Positions 1 through 5,339 of a stretch of DNA of 5,339 nt are shown here, one piece after another. The position numbers and the translations under genes are program-made. Location of the stretch: NCBI GenBank assembly GCA_030042795.1, contig JASHYZ010000176.1, positions 1 to 5,339 of the forward strand, written 5' to 3'. The notes beneath the pieces were generated by a model that was not told the origin of the DNA, did not search any database, and was given only the letters and a program-made list of their open reading frames with translations. The stretch comes from Terriglobia bacterium (GTDB lineage: Bacteria; Acidobacteriota; Terriglobia; UBA7540). Positions within the stretch are counted from its first letter, which is position 1. Each line of letters begins with the position of its first letter.

Positions 1-1
1 T

Positions 2-1450
2 GGAGGCGGGAACGGAAGAGGCTTCAACTATCGCGTCTACGGCATGGGTTTCGACCGTGGCCCCGAATTTCATGCGGACGGCCGCGACTTCGACGAATGG
101 CGATTGGGTCAAGCCGGGTTCCGCACGGACTGGGATTCGAACTCCGGCGACTCCCTAACGTTCCAAGGGGACGTTTACCGGGAGGGCGCCGGCGAAGACG
201 TAGACGTCGGAAACTACTCTCCTCCTGGCACCCTAGATTTGATCGGCACTGCCGAGTTTTCAGGCGGTAATTTGCTGGGGCGGTGGAAGCGGTTGATTAA
301 TGCGGGATCCGATATTCAGCTTCAGGTTTACTTTGACCGCACCAACCACTTTGAGCCGCAGATCGGCGAAACTCGCAATACGTTTGACGTAGATTTCCTT
401 CACCACTTGACGCTACGCGGGCACCAGAATTTTCTGTGGGGCCTCGGGGCGCGCGTGAGTCCAGACCATGTCTCCCCGCGAGTGCCGACGCTGACCTTTT
501 CGCCGCTCTCCCAAACCGACGAGATCTATAGCGGGTTTGTTCAGGATGAGATCCCACTCGTTGACAATCGGCTCTCACTGACGGTGGGATCGAAGTTGGA
601 GCATAACAACTACACCGGTTTCGAGGTGCAGCCGAGTGCGCGCTTACTTTGGAATCGAACCCCACACCAGAGCTTCTGGGCGTCCGCCTCGCGCGCTGTT
701 CGCACGCCGTCGCGGCTCGACGAAGACTTGGAACTTACCGACTTCCTTGCTGCGAATCCTCCGATTTTTCTGCAAGTGAACGGGACCGGGCGGTTCTTCT
801 CGGAACGGCTAATTGCCTATGAAGCCGGCTACCGGAGCCTCATAGCGCCGCGGCTTTACGTTGACGTGGCGGCCTTTCGCAATGGATACGACAACCTTTA
901 CGGCTACGGCACGCCCGGAGAATTGGTAGAGTCCGAGCCGCCCCCTACCCGCCTTGTTCTTACAGTTCCGATCAGCAATGAGGTGAAAGGCGTTACCTCC
1001 GGCTTTGAGGTCTCACCGGATTGGCAGGTGACGCATTGGTGGCAGCTTAAAGGTTCGTATTCTTACCTCCACATGAACTTGGAAAGTAAAACTGGAAACC
1101 CTAACGCCGTTGAAGTGTTGAATGTGCTGACAGATCAAGGATCGAGTCCCAAAAATCAGGTCGCGCTCCAGTCATTCCTGAACCTGCCCAAGGGATTCGA
1201 GTTCGATCAGACCTATCGTCAGGTCAGCGCGCTTCCGGCCCAAACATCTGTCAACGTGCTGCCGGTCGAAATCGTCAAGGGCTACGGAACTGCCGACGCG
1301 CGGATTGGATGGCACCCCAGCCCGCACCTGGAATTGTCCCTTACAGGAAATAACCTGCTCCAACCCCGTCACGCCGAGTTTGGAGGTGACCCTGGACCGC
1401 TGGTGGAAATCAGGCGCAGCGCATACGGCAAGGTAATTTGGCGATGGTAG
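2..1450 (+). CDS. TonB-dependent outer-membrane receptor, C-terminal part (5' end outside window)
   Basis: This is the beta-barrel portion of a TonB-dependent receptor, an outer-membrane transporter that takes up a scarce ligand using energy passed on by TonB-ExbB-ExbD. The frame is open to the left edge, so the ATG at 44 is internal: the residues before it (NYRVYG) read straight into GMGFDRGPEF, a usual start-of-barrel pattern in this family. 482 residues are visible. The signal peptide, TonB box and plug domain are missing. Visible family-like stretches are GFVQDEIPL (about residue 178), SARLLWNRTP followed by SRAVRTPSR (about 212-238), YEAGYRS (about 273) and GNNLLQPRHAEFG (about 449). The protein ends KVIWRW; a terminal aromatic residue is the usual signal for outer-membrane assembly by BAM. 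Alternating polar and hydrophobic strands run throughout. The substrate cannot be told from this part. The stop lies 19 nt before the YfiR-like gene, suggesting co-transcription. Confidence 0.93.
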   Translation, partial: GGGNGRGFNYRVYGMGFDRGPEFHADGRDFDEWRLGQAGFRTDWDSNSGDSLTFQGDVYREGAGEDVDVGNYSPPGTLDLIGTAEFSGGNLLGRWKRLINAGSDIQLQVYFDRTNHFEPQIGETRNTFDVDFLHHLTLRGHQNFLWGLGARVSPDHVSPRVPTLTFSPLSQTDEIYSGFVQDEIPLVDNRLSLTVGSKLEHNNYTGFEVQPSARLLWNRTPHQSFWASASRAVRTPSRLDEDLELTDFLAANPPIFLQVNGTGRFFSERLIAYEAGYRSLIAPRLYVDVAAFRNGYDNLYGYGTPGELVESEPPPTRLVLTVPISNEVKGVTSGFEVSPDWQVTHWWQLKGSYSYLHMNLESKTGNPNAVEVLNVLTDQGSSPKNQVALQSFLNLPKGFEFDQTYRQVSALPAQTSVNVLPVEIVKGYGTADARIGWHPSPHLELSLTGNNLLQPRHAEFGGDPGPLVEIRRSAYGKVIWRW

Positions 1451-1469
1451 CCGGACTCAAGCCATCTTC

Positions 1470-2096
1470 ATGGCGTTGATGATTCGAATTCGAGATCGTT
1501 CGCATTGCACTCAAATCCGTTGGCGGCGGAGCCGGCTCAGGATTAAGGCGTTTGCTGCGGTAACGCTCCTTTGCGGCCTGACCTTTGTTCCAAACTTTGG
1601 CAGTCAGGGCTCGGCGCCAACGGAGTACGAAGTGAAGGCCGCTTACCTGTACAATTTCGGCCGATTTGTGAAATGGCCGGCCGAAGCGCCCTCCCTCCGC
1701 GCAAAGTCTTTCCAACTATGCGTTATTGGACAGGACCCTTTTGGACCGGCGTTGTACAAGACCATTTCCGGCGAGACCATTGGCGGTAAGTACGTTGTGG
1801 CCAAACAGGTTTCTTCGCCAGAGGACGCGGAAGAATGCCGGGAGGTCTTCGTGAGCTCGTCCGAGGACAGCAAACTGGATGCGATCTTGCAGACGCTCAA
1901 CCAGGACCGCACTCTGACCGTCAGCGACATGCCGGATTTTGCGCAGCGCGGGGGCATGATCGAGTTCGTCTCCCAGAGCAACCGGATTCGCTTTCAAGTC
2001 AACCTCGCCGCTGCCCGGCGTGCCGGCCTCACGCTCAGTTCCGAACTTCTTAAGGTGGCCACCAAGGTGATTGGGAACGGTGAGCCGCAGAAGTAA
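1470..2096 (+). CDS. YfiR-family (DUF4154) periplasmic protein
   Basis: A 208-residue secreted protein of the YfiR/DUF4154 family. In Pseudomonas, YfiR is a periplasmic repressor that binds the sensor domain of the diguanylate cyclase YfiN. The family core is clear: EYEVKAAYLYNFGRFVKWP (residues 52-70), VIGQDPFG (85-92), VFVSSSED (126-133), LTVSDMPDF (149-157), RGGMIEF (160-166) and INLAAARRAGL-like NLAAARRAGL followed by LSSELLKVA (178-197). An arginine-rich n-region (to about residue 26) and a hydrophobic core (about 28-40) form a signal peptide, probably cleaved near residue 49. Mature cysteines are only C84 and C123. There is no good Shine-Dalgarno before the ATG at 1470; an in-frame ATG at 1479 is an alternative, and coupling to the receptor gene is likely. 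The kinase gene starts 6 nt after the stop, which suggests the kinase sensor is its partner. The family call is firm; the partner is inferred. Confidence 0.92.
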   Translation: MALMIRIRDRSHCTQIRWRRSRLRIKAFAAVTLLCGLTFVPNFGSQGSAPTEYEVKAAYLYNFGRFVKWPAEAPSLRAKSFQLCVIGQDPFGPALYKTISGETIGGKYVVAKQVSSPEDAEECREVFVSSSEDSKLDAILQTLNQDRTLTVSDMPDFAQRGGMIEFVSQSNRIRFQVNLAAARRAGLTLSSELLKVATKVIGNGEPQK

Positions 2097-2102
2097 CCGG
2101 CG

Positions 2103-3587
2103 ATGCGCAAACTCCGCGATTACTCCATTACGGGGAAACTGACCTGGATGAACATCCTGGTGAGTGCCGTTGTACTCCTACTGGCCTGCGGCGGCTTCAG
2201 TATTTGGGACCTCACGGCGTTTCGCGCGGACATGGTTCGAAGGCTCTCCATCCAGGCGCAGATTGTGGGGGCCAATTCTGTATCCGCCCTGCTGTTCAAT
2301 GACGAGACCTCGGCCGGGAACACCCTGGCGGCTCTCAAAGCTGCGCCACACGTAACTTATGCCGGCATTTACACGCCGGATGGCAGGCTCTTCGCCGGTT
2401 ATTGGCGCGACCGCAGCCATGAGGAGGCAGCGCTTCCCGCAAGCCTGGCCGGCCGGCCGGAAGCCTACTGGTTCAAGAACGGTCAACTCGTCCTGGCGCG
2501 ATCCATTCCTTTTCAGGGACAACGGCCGGGCGCCGTGGTGATCCGTTGTGACCTCGATGAGATTAACAGCCGCCTGCGCCAATACGCGGTGATCGGAGCA
2601 GCCGTTTTTTTCCTGTGTTCGGGCGCGGTCCTCTTGCTTTCCTTCTTTCTGCGGCAAGGGATTGCTGAGCCGATCGTTCGCTTGGCGGACGCAGCCCGGC
2701 TGGTGTCTCGCGAAAAGAACTATAGCGTGCGCGTGCCGGCAACCGAGGGGCGCGACGAGATCGGTACATTAACCGAAGCCTTCAATGGGATGTTAGAGCA
2801 AATTCAGGCTCGGAATGCCGCCCTGCAGGACGCCCGCGATGAGTTGGAACGGCGAGTGGAACAGCGCACGGCCCAGCTCAAGGCGGTCAATACGGACCTG
2901 GAAGCTTTCTCCTATTCAGTCTCCCACGACCTTCGCGCGCCCGTCCGCCACATCGAGGGGTTTGTGGGGATCGTCATCGAAGAGCACGGGGCGCAACTGG
3001 ATTCAACCGTACGAGAGTACCTCAACCGCATCCGTTCGGACACGAAGACCATGAATCAGCTCATCGATGCCCTATTAAATATGGGCCGGCTCAGCGGCCA
3101 GGAGGCGGTGTGCACGCCAACGGATCTGACTGCGCTCGTCAGGGACGTGCGCCGGGAGCTTGAGCCCGAATGCGATGGGCGCGAGATCGACTGGCAAATT
3201 GGAACCTTGCCTACCATGGAATGCGATCCGCGCTTGATGAAACAAGTGTTCGTAAACCTGCTTGCAAACGCCGTGAAGTACACCCGAAAACGGGAACGCG
3301 CCGTGATCGAGGTGGACCAGATCACGACCCAAGAGGGCACACCCGCTATTTTCGTTCGCGACAATGGAGCCGGCTTTGATCAACAATATGCGTCCAAACT
3401 TTTTGGCGTGTTCCAGCGTCTTCACCGGTCTGACGAATTTGAAGGGTCCGGCGTCGGCCTCGCCACTGTGCAGCGCATCATTCAAAAGCACGGCGGGCGG
3501 GTATGGGCGGAGGCAAAAGTTGACAAAGGTGCAACGTTTTTCTTCACTCTCGGCGGAGGCGGCAAGACGGGAGAACCGGGGTCCTGA
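2103..3587 (+). CDS. Membrane sensor histidine kinase (CHASE8-like - HAMP - HisKA - HATPase_c)
   Basis: A 494-residue inner-membrane histidine kinase. A basic N-terminus precedes TM1 (about 17-38). A periplasmic segment (about 41-155) follows, with CHASE8-type features: SVSALLFNDETSAGNTLAAL (59-78) and YAGIYTPDGRLFAGY (86-100). TM2 is at about 161-183, then HAMP (184-236; REGRDEIG-like EGRDEIGTLTEAFN at 215-228) and a charged coiled-coil linker (about 237-267). HisKA carries SVSHDLRAP with phosphoacceptor H275. HATPase_c has the N box (N385, N389), G1 DNGAGF (420-425), F box (F434, F437) and G2 GSGVGLA (448-454), so all catalytic motifs are intact. There is no PAS, GGDEF or receiver domain. 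The input half resembles YfiN while the output is a kinase, and the gene lies 6 nt after the YfiR-like gene. Its signal is therefore probably relayed or blocked by that protein (inference). No response regulator follows; the next gene is convergent. The start fits the TM1 topology but has only a weak ribosome binding site. Confidence 0.94.
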   Translation: MRKLRDYSITGKLTWMNILVSAVVLLLACGGFSIWDLTAFRADMVRRLSIQAQIVGANSVSALLFNDETSAGNTLAALKAAPHVTYAGIYTPDGRLFAGYWRDRSHEEAALPASLAGRPEAYWFKNGQLVLARSIPFQGQRPGAVVIRCDLDEINSRLRQYAVIGAAVFFLCSGAVLLLSFFLRQGIAEPIVRLADAARLVSREKNYSVRVPATEGRDEIGTLTEAFNGMLEQIQARNAALQDARDELERRVEQRTAQLKAVNTDLEAFSYSVSHDLRAPVRHIEGFVGIVIEEHGAQLDSTVREYLNRIRSDTKTMNQLIDALLNMGRLSGQEAVCTPTDLTALVRDVRRELEPECDGREIDWQIGTLPTMECDPRLMKQVFVNLLANAVKYTRKRERAVIEVDQITTQEGTPAIFVRDNGAGFDQQYASKLFGVFQRLHRSDEFEGSGVGLATVQRIIQKHGGRVWAEAKVDKGATFFFTLGGGGKTGEPGS

Positions 3588-3626
3588 GCCGGCCCCAGTG
3601 ACCGCGCGTGACGCAAACCCTTGAGG

Positions 3627-3642
3627 CCGCGTCCGCACGCGG
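3627..3642. terminator. Short perfect hairpin, possible weak terminator
   Basis: CCGCGT and ACGCGG form a perfect 6-bp stem around a 4-nt CCGC loop, 39 nt after the kinase stop. The symmetry works on both strands and the place between convergent genes fits a terminator. No run of T follows on either side, so it may only stabilise the 3' end or be chance in GC-rich DNA. Confidence 0.25.
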
Positions 3643-3746
3643 AAGGAGTGGCGCTTCTAAATTCTGCTTGACAGGAAGGGAAACAGTTCACCCTCAGCGC
3701 GGACTAGGGCGCGTCAGGTTACGGTGAGTGCAACGTCTTCACTTTT

Positions 3747-3767
3747 CCGAACCGAATTGAGGTTTGG
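3747..3767. other. Imperfect inverted repeat just past the oxidoreductase stop
   Basis: CCGAACC and GGTTTGG flank a 7-nt loop. They give a 7-bp stem with one G-U pair in + strand RNA; in - strand RNA the same position is an A-C mismatch. It lies 7 nt beyond the stop of the minus-strand gene but has no T-tract after it. The functional meaning is weak. Confidence 0.15.
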
Positions 3768-3774
3768 GTGCGGG

Positions 3775-5235
3775 TCAAGCCGTCGCGTAAGCAGGCACTT
3801 GCGAATTAACCTCAACTGGCGAGATCCGTGACAGCCGATTGAGCACCAATGAGGCTACGGAACTTGCCTGCACCCGGATCTCTGGAATAGCGGTAGTTTC
3901 CCAGAGTTGTCCAATCCTCGGCGGTCCCAAAGTGAATAGGTCCTGCCACGATTGGCCATCTGCGCTCATCAGTTCACCATCGTCACTTGTTCTCAGTCCT
4001 AGGTCGAGCGGGCCTGAAGCAACGATGCCGTTAGCAAGGAGATTGGTCCAAAGAGGAACTCTAAGCCTGTGATAGTTGGTCTCAGCACCTGTGCAGTTGA
4101 TTACACGGGCTACTTTGAGCCGGGCTATCGCCCCCGTGCGCCGCATTCGAATTTCGACCAACGCGTCCGTTGGATGGGAAGTGACCCTCCTAATGCGGGC
4201 GGCCAGAATTTGCAGACGGCCGGCTGTCAAAAGGGACCCGATGCGCTCGCCCACTTGCGGCGCCATGCGGTGCCGGTGGACTTCCCAAAAGGGGCGCAGG
4301 TGCCGGAGGAAACGGCGCCGCTCGGTATCGCTGAGGCTCTGCCAGAGTAATGGCGTGTCCTGGCGAAGGGCATCAGTCACGCGGCGCCAGCCCGTATCGT
4401 AAGCTCCGTTAGCGCGCCCTTGGTGCACTCGAGCCCGCTCCCGGACCTGATTCAAAAGGTTGCGGAGAGAACTCGAAGGCTGTGGCCTCCATGTGTCAAC
4501 AGTACAGCGCGAACTGCTGGCGCTGTGAGTGCGGGAAAACAGTCCCCGGCGGGAGACAACGTGTATGGTTCCCCTGTGTCCTGCCGCGTCGAGAGCCAGA
4601 GCAGCGTCCACAGCCGTTAACCCCGAGCCCACCAGAAGCACAGCAACCTCTGGATCGAGACCTTCAAGGGCTCCAGGACTCCAGGCGCTCGGAAAATAGT
4701 GAGGGCTCCGACGCAGATCATCCGCCAGTCCCATTTCGGAGGGAGGGTTATTTCCCGTCGCCAGCACCACGGCCTCTGCCGTGAGTGTAGAGCTGTCGCC
4801 CAACTCAACCCGCCAGCCGTGGCCCAGTGTATCGGGCTCGCTGAGCCTCGTGAGGTTGACGGCCGCCACTCGCAGGTGCTTCAGAGTGATGCAGGGTTCC
4901 GCCTTCTCGATGCGAGTGGTCAAAAGTTGGCCGAGATAGCTCGCGTATACGGACCGCGGCGCGAAGGTTTCGGCAACTGCCTCAGGACTCCAGTTCATGC
5001 GTAGCCAGCGCGCAAAGTCACCCGAGTCACTCTCAACAAGGCTCAAGCCGCCCGCCGGAACGTTCATCAAGTGGCGGGCACACCGTGTAGAATAAGCGAG
5101 ACCCTGCCCGAGGACGGGCTTGGGCTCCAGCACGATCACCTGCATGGGAGCGCCGGCGCGCAGCAGCTCCATTGCCACCAGCGCGCCGCTGGCTCCACCA
5201 CCAACAATCACTACCTTCGGGACCGACTCATTCAT
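3775..5235 (-). CDS. FAD/NAD(P)-binding oxidoreductase, COG4529/YdhS-like
   Basis: A 486-residue soluble flavoprotein-type oxidoreductase with no signal peptide or membrane segment. The N-terminal Rossmann motif VVIVGGGASG (residues 8-17) with acidic E37 at the end of the second strand fits FAD binding. GQGLAYST (43-50) and LMNVPAGGLSL (56-66) match the NAD_binding_9/COG4529 pattern. VVLATGN is at 156-162, and a second dinucleotide motif, LLVGSGLTAVD (200-210), presumably binds NAD(P)H. RVINCTGAETN (377-387) and the C-terminal LGPPRIGQLWETTAIPE (436-452) complete the family signature. Members are variously named FAD-dependent oxidoreductase, YdhS or HpyO-like; the substrate is not readable from the sequence. 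The ATG at 5235 is chosen because AGGAG stands 7 nt upstream and the Rossmann fold begins soon after. The frame remains open to an ATG at 5319, but the extra 28 residues are Pro/Ala/Gly-rich and look non-coding. It is convergent with the operon and has no visible partner. Confidence 0.9.
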   Translation of the reverse strand: MNESVPKVVIVGGGASGALVAMELLRAGAPMQVIVLEPKPVLGQGLAYSTRCARHLMNVPAGGLSLVESDSGDFARWLRMNWSPEAVAETFAPRSVYASYLGQLLTTRIEKAEPCITLKHLRVAAVNLTRLSEPDTLGHGWRVELGDSSTLTAEAVVLATGNNPPSEMGLADDLRRSPHYFPSAWSPGALEGLDPEVAVLLVGSGLTAVDAALALDAAGHRGTIHVVSRRGLFSRTHSASSSRCTVDTWRPQPSSSLRNLLNQVRERARVHQGRANGAYDTGWRRVTDALRQDTPLLWQSLSDTERRRFLRHLRPFWEVHRHRMAPQVGERIGSLLTAGRLQILAARIRRVTSHPTDALVEIRMRRTGAIARLKVARVINCTGAETNYHRLRVPLWTNLLANGIVASGPLDLGLRTSDDGELMSADGQSWQDLFTLGPPRIGQLWETTAIPEIRVQASSVASLVLNRLSRISPVEVNSQVPAYATA

Positions 5236-5242
5236 CGCCTCG

Positions 5243-5247
5243 CTCCT
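5243..5247 (-). promoter_or_regulatory. Ribosome binding site of the oxidoreductase gene
   Basis: AGGAG on the minus strand, separated by 7 nt from the ATG at 5235. It is the clearest Shine-Dalgarno in the window and decides the start of the oxidoreductase against the upstream in-frame ATG at 5319. Confidence 0.7.
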
Positions 5248-5271
5248 ATACTGTGCTTCGAAACCCAAAGG

Positions 5272-5305
5272 GACCCCGGCAGGAGGAGGGGCTCCAGCCG
5301 GGGCC
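5272..5305 (-). promoter_or_regulatory. GC-rich hairpin in the leader of the oxidoreductase gene
   Basis: On the minus strand GGCCCCGGC and GCCGGGGTC form a 9-bp stem (one G-U pair) around a 16-nt pyrimidine-rich loop, ending 36 nt before the chosen ATG. It could be the terminator of a gene to the right of the window, or a leader structure of this gene. The downstream stretch (CCTTTGGGTTT) is only mildly T-rich. No convincing -35/-10 pair was found in 5236-5339. Confidence 0.25.
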
Positions 5306-5339
5306 TTGACGCCCCACACTCAGGCGATCAGTGTTCGGG

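Larger units (their letters stand above)
3588..3774. other. Intergenic gap between convergent genes
   Basis: 187 nt separate the kinase stop from the stop of the minus-strand oxidoreductase. I see no open frame with family features and no RNA gene. Two short inverted repeats are present (3627-3642 and 3747-3767). Neither is followed by a T-tract on either strand, so transcription end here is not of an obvious intrinsic type. Confidence 0.6.

Noticed and set aside
2447..2460. Run of alternating GGCC/CCGG
   Set aside because: It encodes LAGRP within the kinase sensor domain; a short palindromic run like this is expected in GC-rich coding DNA.
2178..2657. 159-codon minus-strand open frame opposite the kinase sensor domain
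   Set aside because: Antisense shadow of a well-supported gene; the composition is Arg/Gly/Pro-rich without family motifs.
3364..3624. Plus-strand open frame overlapping the kinase 3' end and running into the gap
   Set aside because: Mostly the kinase read in another frame; there is no ribosome binding site and no protein-like features.
3075..3638. 187-codon minus-strand open frame opposite the kinase C-terminus
   Set aside because: It is antisense to the HATPase core, has no recognisable domain, and is explained by the GC-rich codon pattern of the kinase gene.
3668..3696. TTGACA as a possible -35 box in the intergenic gap
   Set aside because: The sequence 17 nt downstream (CCCTCA) is not a -10 box, and no plus-strand gene follows that it could serve.
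4069..4402. Overlapping plus-strand open frames inside the oxidoreductase gene
   Set aside because: Shadow frames rich in Arg and Cys opposite a gene with clear family motifs.
5250..5256. TATA-like element just before the oxidoreductase gene (minus strand CAGTATA)
   Set aside because: It overlaps or abuts the ribosome binding site, leaving no room for a normal leader, and lacks a matching -35.

Overview
The window comes from a GC-rich Gram-negative (diderm) bacterium. Outer-membrane, periplasmic and inner-membrane proteins are encoded side by side. The TonB-dependent receptor, YfiR-like protein and CHASE8-type kinase in this order resemble loci I associate with Acidobacteriota and related soil bacteria. 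That taxonomic guess is inference from protein style only. There are four real protein genes, no RNA genes, no insertion sequences and no CRISPR array.

Left part (2-3587, + strand): three tightly packed genes that look like one operon. First is the C-terminal 482 residues of a TonB-dependent outer-membrane receptor, cut by the window edge. After 19 nt comes a secreted YfiR-family (DUF4154) periplasmic protein. After a further 6 nt comes a membrane sensor histidine kinase with a CHASE8-like periplasmic domain, HAMP, HisKA and HATPase_c. In the Pseudomonas YfiBNR (TpbB) system, periplasmic YfiR represses YfiN, a CHASE8-HAMP-GGDEF diguanylate cyclase. Here the same kind of repressor sits beside a protein with the same kind of input half, but the output half is a histidine kinase. 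The simplest model is a YfiR-gated two-component kinase tied to an outer-membrane transporter. No response regulator is encoded in the window.

Middle (3588-3774): a 187-nt gap between convergent genes. It holds two small inverted repeats, neither with a T-tract, and no credible gene.

Right part (3775-5235, - strand): a 486-residue FAD/NAD(P)-binding oxidoreductase of the COG4529/YdhS-like type. It is transcribed toward the operon and has no evident functional link to it. Its start is best placed at 5235, behind an AGGAG ribosome binding site, rather than at the farther upstream ATG at 5319. The leader upstream (5236-5339) contains a strong GC-rich inverted repeat.
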